A stretch of 64,000 nt of DNA, taken from contig NZ_CP076103.1 of NCBI RefSeq assembly GCF_018732085.1, positions 4,278,001 to 4,342,000 on the forward strand, read 5' to 3'. The first letter of the stretch is position 1. Each line of letters opens with the position of its first letter. The position numbers and the translations under genes were made by a program. Below the pieces are notes generated by a model. That model worked only from the letters and a program-made list of their open reading frames with translations. It made no database searches and was not told the origin of the DNA. Of the stretch, positions 54,358-63,199 are shown piece by piece. Origin of the DNA: Lysobacter capsici. GTDB lineage: Bacteria > Pseudomonadota > Gammaproteobacteria > Xanthomonadales > Xanthomonadaceae.

Positions 54358-54436
54358 GCGCGCATTCTCGCCTGCGCGGCGGCGCAACGCGACCCTCGCG
54401 CGCGAGCGAGCGGCACAACCGACTAGAATCGGCACC

Positions 54437-55690
54437 ATGACCGCCTCTACTTCTGCCCCTCACGGCCACCGCTACGACGGCCTGATCCTCGGCGCTTCGC
54501 TGGCCACCCTCGACTGCGCCGACGGCTACGGCGAGATCGCCGACGCCGCGCTGGCCTGGCGCGACGGCCGCATCGCCCACATCGGCCCGCGCGCCGCGCT
54601 GGATGGCGAGCCGGCCGAACTGGCCGCGACGTTGATCCAGGCCGACGGCTGGATTACCCCCGGCCTGATCGACTGCCACACCCATCTGGTGTTCGCCGGC
54701 GACCGCGCGCGCGAGTTCGAACTGCGCCTGCAGGGCGCGAGTTACGAAGCCATCGCCCGCGCCGGCGGCGGCATCGTGTCCAGCGTGCGCGCCACCCGCG
54801 AAGCCAGCGAGGACGAACTGCTGCGCCAGTCGCTGCCGCGCGCGCGCGCGCTGCTGGCCGACGGCGCGACCAGCCTGGAGATCAAGTCCGGCTACGGCCT
54901 GGACTTCGACAACGAACGCAAGATGCTGCGGGTCGCGCGCCGGATCGGCGAGATCCTCGGCGTGCAGGTGCGCACGACCTACCTCGGCGCGCACGCGCTG
55001 CCGCCCGAATACAGCGACCGCGCCGACGCCTACATCGACGCGGTCTGCGAGTGGATGCCGCTTCTGCATGCGGAATCGTTGGTCGATGCGGTCGATGCGT
55101 TCTGCGAAGGCATCGGCTTCAGCCCGGCGCAGACCCGGCGCGTGTTCGAAACCGCGCGCGCGCTCGGCCTGCCGGTCAAGCTGCATGCCGACCAGCTCAG
55201 CGACCTTGGCGGCGGCGCGCTCGCCGCCGCGTTCGATGGGCTGTCGGCCGACCACGTCGAACACACCTCGCTGGACAGCGTGCGCGCGATGGCCGAACAC
55301 GGCACGGTCGCGGTGCTGCTGCCCGGCGCGTTCCATGTGCTGCGCGAAACCAAGCTGCCGCCGCTGCAAGCGTTCCGCGAGCACGGCGTGGCGATGGCGG
55401 TGGCGACCGACTGCAACCCGGGCACCTCGCCCTTGCTGTCGCTGCGCCAGGCCATGCAGTTGTCCTGCACGCATTTCCGCCTGACCCCCGAGGAAGCGCT
55501 GCGCGGCGCGACCGTGCATGCGGCGCGCGCGCTGGGGCTGGTGGATGCGGGCGTGCTGCGGGTCGGCGCGCGCGCGGACTTCGTGCAGTGGGATATCGGG
55601 CATCCGGCCGAGCTGTGCTATTGGCTTGGCGGGCGGCTGGCGCGGCGGGTGGTTGCGGGGGGAGGGGTGGTGGTGGAGCGCGGCGAGTAG
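54437..55690 (+). CDS. hutI: imidazolonepropionase
   Basis: A 417-residue amidohydrolase converting imidazolonepropionate to formimidoylglutamate. WITPGLIDCHTHLVFAGDRAREFELRLQGASYEAIARAGGGI is diagnostic; the metal site continues in KLHADQLSDLGGGALAA, SADHVEHTS and the Asp of VATDCNPGTSP. The start at 54437 fits the family. With hutF divergent beside it and hutU 10 kb to the left, the hut pathway is split in this chromosome. The 79-bp gap between hutF and hutI should hold the shared promoters; no clear HutC or other operator is seen. Confidence 0.97.
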   Translation: MTASTSAPHGHRYDGLILGASLATLDCADGYGEIADAALAWRDGRIAHIGPRAALDGEPAELAATLIQADGWITPGLIDCHTHLVFAGDRAREFELRLQGASYEAIARAGGGIVSSVRATREASEDELLRQSLPRARALLADGATSLEIKSGYGLDFDNERKMLRVARRIGEILGVQVRTTYLGAHALPPEYSDRADAYIDAVCEWMPLLHAESLVDAVDAFCEGIGFSPAQTRRVFETARALGLPVKLHADQLSDLGGGALAAAFDGLSADHVEHTSLDSVRAMAEHGTVAVLLPGAFHVLRETKLPPLQAFREHGVAMAVATDCNPGTSPLLSLRQAMQLSCTHFRLTPEEALRGATVHAARALGLVDAGVLRVGARADFVQWDIGHPAELCYWLGGRLARRVVAGGGVVVERGE

Positions 55691-55806
55691 GATTGATGCG
55701 TTCGGTTATCGATAGCGCGTCGGTTAGTTGAGTGCGCGATGCGCAGCCAAACGCTTGACGGCCCTCTTATCGACATCGACATTCGAAGCGCCCCCGAATC
55801 GACATC

Positions 55807-55952
55807 GCCCCCTTTGAAAAAGGGGGCCGCGCCGGCGCGGGCACGAAGCCTTTGCATACCTGATAGCGCGGGGGGATTTGCTTTTCGCCGCGGCTGCGCT
55901 GGGCGTTGCGGCTAAGAGCAAATCCCCCTGCCCCCCTTTTTCAAAGGGGGGA
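55807..55952. repeat. second copy of the CCCCCTTTGAAAAAGGGGG inverted element
   Basis: CCCCCTTTGAAAAAGGGGG begins the left arm, GGGGGGATTTGCTTTT ends it, and GCAAATCCCCCTG with CCCCCCTTTTTCAAAGGGGGG forms the right arm. The layout equals that of 35566-35684 with a different middle, so it is a true dispersed family. Confidence 0.92.
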
Positions 55953-55992
55953 ACAGCACGGGGTTCCTGCGCAACGAAGCGAACTCGAACAA

Positions 55993-56027
55993 CGAAATAG
56001 AAAAATAGCGAAATAGCGAAATAGCGG
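55993..56027 (+). repeat. CGAAATAG octamer tandem repeat
   Basis: Three to four copies of CGAAATAG (GAAATAGAAAAATAGCGAAA then TAGCGAAATAGCG) form a short AT-rich microsatellite in the gap before the M19 dipeptidase. The remainder of 55691-56204 shows no gene. Confidence 0.8.
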
Positions 56028-56204
56028 AACACAATAGCTGGCCACCAGCCTCGCGCTCGAAAAAGCAAGTGCCCACGCACGCGCTCGTCGACAACGGCGA
56101 TCCCACCAACGTTGCGCCGCCGCAAGGCTCCATCCTCGCGCTGTTGTACGCTGGGCGCCCGCCGCGCCGCACGATGCGCGCGGTCATCCTGATCCGGAGG
56201 TCAT

Positions 56205-57416
56205 GTGCGCATCGCCGTTCTCGCCCTAGCTGTCACTGCTGTAGCCTCGTCACCGCTGATCGCGCAAGCCGACCAGCCCCTCAGCGCGGGCCAGCGCTTC
56301 GCCCAGGACGCGATCATCGTCGATACCCACATCGACGCGCCCAGCCTGCTGCTGCGCAACTGGAACGACCTCGGCCTGGACACGCCCAAGGTCGAGTTCG
56401 ACTACCCGCGCGCGCGCCAGGGCGGGCTCGATGTCGCCTTCATGTCGATCTACACCTCGCCGGCCGAAGACGCCGCCGGCACCGCGACCCAGACCGCGCA
56501 CACCCAGATCGATGCGGTCGAGGCGATGGTCGGGCGCCGTCCCGACCAGTTCGCGGTGCTGCGCAGCCCGAAGGATTTCGAACGCCTGCACCAGCGCGGC
56601 CAGCGCGTGCTGCTGGCGCTGGGCATGGAAAACGGCGCGCCGATCGGCGACGACCTGTCCAGGCTCAAGCTGTTCCATGATCGCGGCGTGCGCTACATCA
56701 CCCTCGCCCACAGCGAGGACAACCGGATCAGCGATTCGTCCTACGACAAGCACCACAAGTGGAAGGGCCTGAGCCCGTTCGGCGAGAAAGTCGTCGACGA
56801 AATGAACCGGCTCGGCATCATGATCGACGTCTCGCACCTGTCCGACGACGCGGTGCGCGACGTGCTCGCGCGCAGCAAGGCGCCGGTGACCGCCAGCCAC
56901 TCGGGCCTGCGCCATTTCACTCCCGGCTTCGAACGCAACCTCAGCGATGAGCTGGCCAAGGCGGTCGCCGACAAGGGCGGCGTGGTCCAGGTGGTGTTCG
57001 GCAACGCCTTCGTCGATCCGGCCTCGGCCGCCGACACGCAAGCCTATTTCGACGCCAGCGCCAAGTTCGAGCTCGAACAGGCCGCGGCGCGCGCGCGCGG
57101 CGACAAGCCGCGCAGCGAAAAGGAATTCGACGACGCCTGGCAGGCCGCGCATCCGCCGCGCACGGTCAAGATCGACGCGGTGCTCGATCAGATCGACTAC
57201 GGCGTCAAGCTGCTCGGCGCCGATCACGTCGGCATCGGCTCGGACTTCGACGGCGTCAGCGGCGCCCTGCCCGAAGGGCTCAAGTCGGTCGCCGACTATC
57301 CGAACCTGATCGACGGGCTGAAGGTGCGCGGCCATTCCGACGAGACCATTCGCAAGGTGCTCGGCGGCAATCTGCTGCGCGTGTGGGGCCGGGTCGAGGC
57401 CTTGGCGACGCCATGA
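56205..57416 (+). CDS. M19-family membrane dipeptidase
   Basis: A 403-residue zinc dipeptidase. A signal peptide (VLALAVTAVASSPLIAQA) leads to IIVDTHIDAPSLLLRNW (HxD metal motif), MENGAPIGDDLSRL with the bridging Glu, IMIDVSHLSDDAV, VTASHSG and GIGSDFDG near the end. The enzyme hydrolyses dipeptides, possibly including D-amino acid products from peptidoglycan. GTG at 56205 is the start, with CCGGAGG just before it; the nearby ATG is out of frame. It overlaps the next gene by four bases. Confidence 0.93.
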   Translation: MRIAVLALAVTAVASSPLIAQADQPLSAGQRFAQDAIIVDTHIDAPSLLLRNWNDLGLDTPKVEFDYPRARQGGLDVAFMSIYTSPAEDAAGTATQTAHTQIDAVEAMVGRRPDQFAVLRSPKDFERLHQRGQRVLLALGMENGAPIGDDLSRLKLFHDRGVRYITLAHSEDNRISDSSYDKHHKWKGLSPFGEKVVDEMNRLGIMIDVSHLSDDAVRDVLARSKAPVTASHSGLRHFTPGFERNLSDELAKAVADKGGVVQVVFGNAFVDPASAADTQAYFDASAKFELEQAAARARGDKPRSEKEFDDAWQAAHPPRTVKIDAVLDQIDYGVKLLGADHVGIGSDFDGVSGALPEGLKSVADYPNLIDGLKVRGHSDETIRKVLGGNLLRVWGRVEALATP

Positions 57417-58255
57417 GCGAATCCACCGACGCGCAGGCGACGCACGCGTTCGAACCGAGCCCGGCCAATCCGGGTTCGGCCAGTTACGGCCACCTGACCT
57501 TCGCCCCCGAGGGCGAGGAAAGCTGGGTCGAACCGTTCGACCTGACCGAACTGGCGGCGAAGGTGCTCGGCGAACTCGGCCACGAGGTCCGCATCGACGG
57601 CGATTGGATCGAGCTGCCGGCCAGCGGCCTGTACCTGCTGCCGCAGTTGATCGAGTTCGACATCCGTCCTGACGGCAACATCCACGTCGCCACGACCCTG
57701 CAGTGCAACCATGCAACCTTGTTGCCGCAGGGTCTGTTCGAGTACCAGTACTCGGTCCAGGAGACCTTCGACGAGGCCGCCGCGCACGGTTTCAATCAAT
57801 GGGCGCGCACCGACCTGCCGGTGCTGCTCGATGCGACCCGCGACACGGCCGAATCGTGCATGCAGATGCGCATGGAGTTCCCCGCCGAAGGCGATCGGCC
57901 GGCGTACGCGCGACGCGTGCTGTTCGGGCCGGTCGCGCATTACGGCCGGGTGCCGCGCGAGTCCGCCACGAATGGCCACGGCGGCGATGACGAGAGCGAG
58001 CACGACTTCTGTCCCTGCTGTCTGTTCACTAATTCCATCGATACCTTCAAACCGCTGTTGCAGGACCAGGCGCTGTACGGCCTGCGCCTGTTCGCTTCGC
58101 GCGACGAAGACGGCGAGTGCCAGTCCGACTGCCGCGCCAACGGCGAGGAATGGCCGCAGGGCCTGGAGGCTTTGCGCGCCTACGCCGCCACCTGGCCGGG
58201 CACGCACATGGAATACCGCAAGCAGTACGTGATCGTGCAGAGCGTCGTCGACTGA
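57413..58255 (+). CDS. DUF6348-like protein
   Basis: A 280-residue cytoplasmic protein that looks like the uncharacterised DUF6348 family: ELGHEVRIDGDWIELPASGLYLLPQLIEFDIRPDGNIHVATTLQCNHATLLPQGLFEYQYSV, then GFNQWARTDLPVLLDA. A late CPCCLF and a C...DC pair may bind metal. Its ATGA start overlaps the dipeptidase stop, so the two are co-translated, which suggests a linked function, not yet known. A terminator follows. Confidence 0.6.
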   Translation: MSESTDAQATHAFEPSPANPGSASYGHLTFAPEGEESWVEPFDLTELAAKVLGELGHEVRIDGDWIELPASGLYLLPQLIEFDIRPDGNIHVATTLQCNHATLLPQGLFEYQYSVQETFDEAAAHGFNQWARTDLPVLLDATRDTAESCMQMRMEFPAEGDRPAYARRVLFGPVAHYGRVPRESATNGHGGDDESEHDFCPCCLFTNSIDTFKPLLQDQALYGLRLFASRDEDGECQSDCRANGEEWPQGLEALRAYAATWPGTHMEYRKQYVIVQSVVD

Positions 58256-58317
58256 GACGATGACCCGGCGGCCGCATCGCACGACAGGCGCGCGCGACCA
58301 TGCAAACTCACGCGCAC

Positions 58318-58346
58318 AAAAAAGCCCGGTTCGCACCGGGCTTTTT
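58318..58346. terminator. bidirectional terminator between DUF6348 gene and ax21
   Basis: AAAAAAGCCCGGT, loop TCGC and ACCGGGCTTTTT form a stem with A and T tracts on both sides. It lies about 60 bp after the plus-strand stop at 58255 and 22 bp after the minus-strand stop at 58368. Confidence 0.9.
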
Positions 58347-58367
58347 CGTTGCATCACAACACGACAA

Positions 58368-59003
58368 TCAGAAGCTGGCGCGCACGCCGAGGCTCAGCTG
58401 ATTGTGGGTGTCGCCGAATTCGGCTTCGCCGACGATGCCCCAGATGTGGTTGAACTTGATCTGGGCGCCGATGGTGCCGCTGAATTCGCTGTCGTACGCA
58501 TCGCCGTCGGTGTAGTTGGCCTTGACCCAGCCTTCGAAGTTGCGGGCCAGCTTGCCGCGCAGACCGACCGAGGCGCGGAAGTCGTCGGCGCGATCGAAAT
58601 CACCGCCGCCCTCGACGTCCACGTCGGTGCCCACGTAGCTCAGCTCGCCGGTCCAGTCGACGCGCTCGGACAGCGTGTGGTGGTAACCGAAGCCGATTTC
58701 GTACTGGGCCAGGTCGATGTTGGTTTCGCCGATCTTGACGTTGCGAAAACGCACCGCGACATCGTCGTCGCCCTGGCGGTAGCCGCCGAACAGGTGGAAC
58801 GCATCGCCGAGCGCGACCGAACCGCGCAGGTAGCCGCCGTTGGCCTTGATGTCGTCGACCGAGAAGTTGGCGTCGACCGTCGGCAGCTCGACCTTGCTCT
58901 GCGAAGCGCCGACTTCGACGTAGGAATAGCTCAGGCCGTCGGCGGCCGCGGCGGCCGAGGAAGCGGTGGCGAGAAGGAGAGCCAGCGCGAGTTGCTTCTT
59001 CAT
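58368..59003 (-). CDS. ax21: Ax21-family outer membrane beta-barrel protein
   Basis: A 211-residue exported protein. A signal peptide (MKKQLALALLLATASSAAAA) is followed by alternating amphipathic strands: LSYSYVEVGASQSKVELP, GYLRGSVALGDAFHLFGGYRQGDDDVAV, YEIGFGYHHTLSERVDWTGELSYVGT, VGLRGKLARNFEGWVKANYTDGD and IGAQIKFNHIWGIVGEAEFGDTHNQLSLGVRASF with terminal Phe. It matches Ax21 proteins of Xanthomonadaceae, which sit in the outer membrane and were linked to cell signalling and biofilm; the signal claim has been disputed. Confidence 0.88.
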   Translation of the reverse strand: MKKQLALALLLATASSAAAAADGLSYSYVEVGASQSKVELPTVDANFSVDDIKANGGYLRGSVALGDAFHLFGGYRQGDDDVAVRFRNVKIGETNIDLAQYEIGFGYHHTLSERVDWTGELSYVGTDVDVEGGGDFDRADDFRASVGLRGKLARNFEGWVKANYTDGDAYDSEFSGTIGAQIKFNHIWGIVGEAEFGDTHNQLSLGVRASF

Positions 59004-59181
59004 AAATCCCCTTGATCCTTGATTTGGTTAGACGTCCCTTTCCTCGGGAACGGCGCGCATCTTAATGAAAAAATCACATCTCGTGTAGTTTTTTCGATGG
59101 CGCTCACACAAAGACGCAAATTCGATGCAGGCGAGGCGTTCCGCGCGGACATCGCCTGCGCCACGGCGGTGCCGCGCGGGC

Positions 59182-59210
59182 AAAAAAAAGCCCCGCGAGG
59201 CGGGGCTTTT
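59182..59210. terminator. terminator after the THX gene
   Basis: On the minus strand GCCCCGC, loop CTC and GCGGGGC form a 7-bp stem followed by eight T residues; the plus-strand side has four. It lies about 30 bp past the THX stop at 59239. Confidence 0.9.
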
Positions 59211-59238
59211 CGTCAGGCGGAACAACCGGCGGGCCGGA

Positions 59239-59430
59239 TTATTCCTTGCTCGCGGCCTTCTTCGCGACGACCTTCTTGGCCGGCGCCTTGGCGACGGCGG
59301 TCTTGGCGGCCTTCTTCACCGCCGGGGCGGCGGCGGTGCCGGCGGCCTTGGTCACGGCCTTGCTGCGGGCGTTGCCGTAGCTGGAGTTGTAGCGCTTGCC
59401 CTTGGCGGTCTTGCGGTCGCCTTTACCCAT
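59239..59430 (-). CDS. 30S ribosomal protein THX
   Basis: A 63-residue basic protein. MGKGDRKTAKGKRYNSSYGNAR is the diagnostic THX N-terminus; the remaining 40 residues are a Lys/Ala tail (KKAAKTAVAKAPAKKVVAKKAASKE), as seen in Xanthomonadaceae. THX packs in the head of the small ribosomal subunit. It is too short for default gene callers, but the sequence is clear. Confidence 0.93.
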   Translation of the reverse strand: MGKGDRKTAKGKRYNSSYGNARSKAVTKAAGTAAAPAVKKAAKTAVAKAPAKKVVAKKAASKE

Positions 59431-59627
59431 GGTCGTGCTCCTAATTAAGACGTTGAACGTTGTATCGAATGGTGGTCCGCGCAGACTGCAGGCGGGTCGG
59501 CCGGAGGACCCGGGCCGCCTCTCGATGAAGAGATCGGACCGGCTACCGGCGCAGCGCGGCCGCGCGCGAGGCTGCGAAGCCTAGCACAAGCGTCCGGACT
59601 CGGCCTCTAGACCGGAGTCGATGGGCT

Positions 59628-60035
59628 TCAGTGGGCGCAGCTGGCGTCGTGGACGTGGCCGTGGTTGAGCCGCAGATTGGCCAGATGGGCCAGGCCGACC
59701 AGGGTGCCGCCGAAGGTCATCACGATCGCATGCGGCAACAGCGCGCCGTGCAGCGGCGGGTACAGCACGCCGCTCCACAGCACGATCAGGCCCGGGATCA
59801 GCAGCGACAGCGCGCGCACCGCGTGGTGGCGGCGATAGCCCGACCACACGCTGAAACCGCCCAGCAAGGTGGCGAAGATCACGAACGCGATTTCGAAGCG
59901 ATGGCCGAACCAGCTGGACAGGCCCAGCGAGGGCAGCACCGCGATCAGCAACGGCAGGGCGGCGCAATGCACGGCGCAGGCCAGCGAGCCGACGGCGCCG
60001 ATACGGTCCAACAGGCCGCGTAGAAATGAAGGCAT
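59628..60035 (-). CDS. MerC-domain membrane protein
   Basis: A 135-residue protein with four transmembrane helices. LDRIGAVGSLACAVHCAALPLLIAVLP contains the CxVHC metal-binding Cys pair of MerC; the C-terminus is His/Cys-rich (NHGHVHDASCAH). MerC proteins were described as mercury carriers, but chromosomal relatives in Xanthomonadaceae sit beside zinc genes. Here a Zur-box-like site (60070-60088) and a ZnuD-like receptor are divergent, so zinc import or storage is the likely role. Confidence 0.8.
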   Translation of the reverse strand: MPSFLRGLLDRIGAVGSLACAVHCAALPLLIAVLPSLGLSSWFGHRFEIAFVIFATLLGGFSVWSGYRRHHAVRALSLLIPGLIVLWSGVLYPPLHGALLPHAIVMTFGGTLVGLAHLANLRLNHGHVHDASCAH

Positions 60036-60069
60036 GGGGGATGACTTCTGGGATGGTTGTCAATTCGGT

Positions 60070-60088
60070 AACGTTACTTTATAACATT
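60070..60088. promoter_or_regulatory. Zur-box-like operator between MerC-like gene and TonB receptor
   Basis: AACGTTA, five bases (CTTTA), TAACATT: a 7-5-7 inverted repeat, the architecture of gammaproteobacterial Zur sites (AATGTTA-N5-TAACATT), with one mismatch in the left half. The site lies between the divergent starts at 60035 and 60139. Zur itself is not in the window, so regulation by zinc is inferred. Confidence 0.65.
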
Positions 60089-60138
60089 TCACCCAGGCCC
60101 GCCAGCCTCCCCCACCCTTCTTTTCCAGTCGGTCCGTC

Positions 60139-62163
60139 ATGCCCAAGCCCATCGTGTCGTCCCCGCGCGCTCGTCGCAGCGCGCTCGCCCTTGCCCTGAC
60201 CCTCGCCCTGCCCTTCACGCAGGCGGTCGCCCAAGATGCCGCCGGTCCGTCCAGCCCCAGCGATACCCGCCACGACAAGGCTACCAGCCTGGACGCGGTC
60301 GTCGTCACCGCCACGCCGCTGCAATCGAGCGCCGAGGAGCTGGCGCAACCGGTGGAAGTGCTGTCGGGCGAGAAGCTCGACGAAGCGCGCGGCGCCACCC
60401 TCGGCGAAACCGTCGGCAAGCTGCCGGGCGTGCAGAGTTCGAACTTCGGCGCCGGCGTCGGCCGGCCGATCATCCGCGGCATGGAAGGCCCGCGCGTGGG
60501 CGTGATGACCGGCGGCCTCGCCAGCCAGGACGTATCGACCGTCAGCCAGGACCACAACGCCGCGGTCGAGCCGTTCCTGGCCGACCAGATCGAAGTGCTC
60601 AAGGGCCCGGCCACCTTGCTGTACGGCAGCGGCGCGATCGGCGGCGTGGTCAACATCGTCGACGGCCGCATCGCCGAGAAGCCGCTCGACGAAACCGTAT
60701 CCGGCCGCGCCGAAGTGCGCCGCAGCTCGGTCAGCAACGGCGTCACCGGCATGGCCCGGGTCGACGCCAGCGGCGCCGACGGCGCGCTGGTGCTGCACGC
60801 CGACGGCGTGTACCGCAACAACGACGACTACGACACCCCGCTCGGCCGCCAGCGCAACAGCTTCGTCGACACCAAGACCGGCGCGCTCGGCGCGTCCTTG
60901 GTCGGCGACGTCGGCTTCCTGGGTTTTTCCGCCGCGCGCTACGAAGACAAATACGGCAATCCCGGCGAGCCGGGCAACGCCGAGGAAGGCGAGTCACCGG
61001 TCCACATCGACATGCGCCAGAATCGCTTCGAACTCAAGGGCGGCATCAACCAGGACTTCGGCATCTTCAGCGGCCTGCGCGCGAGCGTGGCCAACACCGA
61101 ATACGAACACACCGAATTCGAAGGCAGCGAAATCGGCACGCGCTTTCTCAACGACGCCACCGAAGGCCGGCTGGAACTGACCCACAAGCCGCTGGCCGGC
61201 TGGGTCGGCGCGATCGGCCTGCAAGGCTACGACCGCACCTTCCAGGCGATCGGCGAAGAAGCCTTCGTGCCCAAGACCAAGACCCGCGCCGCCGGCCTGT
61301 TCGTGACCGAGCAGCGCAAGTGGGATCAGCTGCAGATCGAACTGGGCGCGCGCATCGACAAGGTGGAAAGCTCGCCCAGCGGCGCGGCCAAGCGCGATTT
61401 CAATCCGCTGAGCCTGTCGGCCGGCGCCATGTGGAAATTCACCGACGCCTGGCGCCTGACCTTCAACGTCGACCGCGCCGAGCGCGCGCCGGCCGAGGAA
61501 GAACTGTTCGCCAACGGCCTGCACGCAGCGACCGCCTCGTTCGAGATAGGCAATGCCGACCTGCGCAAGGAGCGCGCCAATCAATTCGAACTCGGCCTGC
61601 ACTACCACGGCTCGATGTTCGAAGCGAAGCTGGCCGCGTACCAGACCCGCTTCGACGGTTTCATCTACCTGGTCGACACCGGCGCGTTCGAGGAAGGCAA
61701 TCCGGTGCGCCAGTGGAGCCAGGCCGATGCCACCTTCACCGGTTTCGAAGGCGAGGCGATCGCGCATGTGTTCGACGGCGACGCCGGCAAGTTCGACGTG
61801 CGCCTGTTCGGCGACACCGTGCGCGCCAAGCTCGACAACGGCGGCGGCAACCTGCCGCGGATCGCGCCGTCGCGTATCGGCGGCGAACTGCGCTGGGACG
61901 CCGACAGCTGGCGCGCGTCGCTCGGCGCGACCCGCTACATGAAGCAGGACAAGGTCGCGCTCAACGAAACCCCGACCGACGGCTACACCCTGGTCGACGC
62001 GCACATGGCCTATCACTGGGACGCCGGCAACCTGGGTTACGAAGTGTTTCTCGACGGCACCAACCTGACCGACCAGGTCGCGCGGGTCCACACCTCGTTC
62101 CTCAAGGACAGCGTGATCCTGCCGGGCCGCGGCGTCGATTTCGGCGTGCGGGTGTTCTTCTGA
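60139..62163 (+). CDS. ZnuD-like TonB-dependent zinc receptor
   Basis: A 674-residue receptor with a signal peptide (ALALALTLALPFTQAVAQ), plug domain (VVVTATPLQSSAEELAQPVEVL, PIIRGMEGPRVGVM, DQIEVLKGPATLLYGSGAIGGVVNIVDGRI) and a barrel ending GVDFGVRVFF. The plug matches ZnuD, which imports zinc in Neisseria and relatives; the late RAPAEEELFANGLHAATASFEIGNADL also fits. The usual His-rich loops are poor here (few His), so the metal specificity is not sure. The Zur-like box about 50 bp upstream supports zinc control. Confidence 0.82.
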   Translation: MPKPIVSSPRARRSALALALTLALPFTQAVAQDAAGPSSPSDTRHDKATSLDAVVVTATPLQSSAEELAQPVEVLSGEKLDEARGATLGETVGKLPGVQSSNFGAGVGRPIIRGMEGPRVGVMTGGLASQDVSTVSQDHNAAVEPFLADQIEVLKGPATLLYGSGAIGGVVNIVDGRIAEKPLDETVSGRAEVRRSSVSNGVTGMARVDASGADGALVLHADGVYRNNDDYDTPLGRQRNSFVDTKTGALGASLVGDVGFLGFSAARYEDKYGNPGEPGNAEEGESPVHIDMRQNRFELKGGINQDFGIFSGLRASVANTEYEHTEFEGSEIGTRFLNDATEGRLELTHKPLAGWVGAIGLQGYDRTFQAIGEEAFVPKTKTRAAGLFVTEQRKWDQLQIELGARIDKVESSPSGAAKRDFNPLSLSAGAMWKFTDAWRLTFNVDRAERAPAEEELFANGLHAATASFEIGNADLRKERANQFELGLHYHGSMFEAKLAAYQTRFDGFIYLVDTGAFEEGNPVRQWSQADATFTGFEGEAIAHVFDGDAGKFDVRLFGDTVRAKLDNGGGNLPRIAPSRIGGELRWDADSWRASLGATRYMKQDKVALNETPTDGYTLVDAHMAYHWDAGNLGYEVFLDGTNLTDQVARVHTSFLKDSVILPGRGVDFGVRVFF

Positions 62164-62284
62164 CCGCTGCTGCCGAGGCATCGTTTGCGGGGTTGAACCG
62201 ACTCTCTCCAGGTCGCTTGTAGCGCATCCTCGCAGCCCCGAACGCCGGCCTTCGCGCCGGCGTTTGCGGTTGCGGCGCAAATAG

Positions 62285-62296
62285 GTGTATATACAC
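62285..62296. promoter_or_regulatory. GTGTATATACAC palindrome before the MarR gene
   Basis: A perfect 12-bp AT-rich palindrome starting 15 bp before the MarR ATG at 62300. MarR proteins bind such short inverted repeats, and this is a likely autorepression site. Confidence 0.6.
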
Positions 62297-62299
62297 ATA

Positions 62300-62773
62300 A
62301 TGACCGCCAGCAACGATTCCGCCGCGATGTCCTCGTCCTCTCCTTCACCCTCGCCCAGCGTCTGCACCTGTTTTCGCATGCGCAAGCTTTCGCGCCTGAT
62401 GAGCCAGCGCTACGACCAGGCGCTTGCGCCGGCCGGGGTCAACCTCAACCAGTATTCGATCCTGCGCCGCACCGGCGGCCAGGGCCGGCCCTTGGGCGAG
62501 ATCGCGCACGAACTGGGCATGGACCGCAGCACCTTGAGCCGCGATCTCAAGCCGCTGGTCGACGCGGGCTGGATCGAAGCGGTCGCGGGCGAGGACGCGC
62601 GTCAACGGCGACTGCGCCTCACCCGCGCCGGCCGCAAGGTGATCGACCGCGCGATGCCGCTGTGGCGGGTGGCGCAGGATGAGATCGATCGCGGGCTTGG
62701 AGTCGACGGGATTGCGCTGCTGCATGCGCAGTTGGATGCGGCGATCGCGCAGTTGCAGGGGGCGAGTCGCTGA
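62300..62773 (+). CDS. MarR-family transcriptional regulator
   Basis: A 157-residue MarR protein with a Ser/Pro-rich start, CTCFRMRKLSRLMSQRYDQALAPAGVNLNQYSILRR, then the winged helix GEIAHELGMDRSTLSRDLKPLVDAGWIEAVAGEDARQRRLRLTRAGRKVIDRA. CTCFR at the N-terminus may be redox- or metal-sensitive. ATG 62300 fits; a frame-start Met at 62285 overlaps the palindrome. The MFS transporter at 63200, 430 bp downstream on the same strand, is the likely target, though the gap is filled with repeats. Confidence 0.9.
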   Translation: MTASNDSAAMSSSSPSPSPSVCTCFRMRKLSRLMSQRYDQALAPAGVNLNQYSILRRTGGQGRPLGEIAHELGMDRSTLSRDLKPLVDAGWIEAVAGEDARQRRLRLTRAGRKVIDRAMPLWRVAQDEIDRGLGVDGIALLHAQLDAAIAQLQGASR

Positions 62774-62814
62774 TTCTGCATGACCCACCATTCAATAACC
62801 GCGCAACCCTCCTA

Positions 62815-63136
62815 CCGTCATTCCCGCGAAGGCGGGAATCCAGGGCCTTTCGCGCGAGAACTTCTGAAGTCTGGGCGTGTCCACTTTTACGCATAGAAAC
62901 CGAAGAGCATTTATGCATCGACATCGGCAGTCTTTCGCACGAAAAGCCCTGGATTCCCGCGTTCGCGGGAATGACGTTCTGGTGGGATCACGCTGAAGTC
63001 TCGGGATGTTCGGCTCCGCCTAACTAAAGCAGAGCCCGCCTTCGCGGGAATGACGCTCGGGTGCGATCACGCTGAAGTCTCTGGATGTTCGGCTCCGCCG
63101 AAGTAAAGCAGAGTCCGCCATTGCGGGAATGACGGC
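62815..63136. repeat. cluster of GTCATTCCCGCGAA palindromes
   Basis: Five or six related pieces: GTCATTCCCGCGAAGGCGGG at 62817, its inverse CCCGCGTTCGCGGGAATGAC near 62957-62978, and two shorter copies with ATGTTCGGCTCCGCC and GCGGGAATGACG at about 63008-63055 and 63083-63136. It separates the MarR gene from the MFS gene. Confidence 0.88.
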
Positions 63137-63199
63137 AAAAACGAACCCCCGCAATAGAAATCTCCGCACCCTCTCACCTCATCCGCCGTCGAGATCCCC

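Noticed and set aside
53237..55603. 788-codon frame antisense to hutI and overlapping hutF
   Set aside because: Both hut genes are unambiguous; the frame is compositional.
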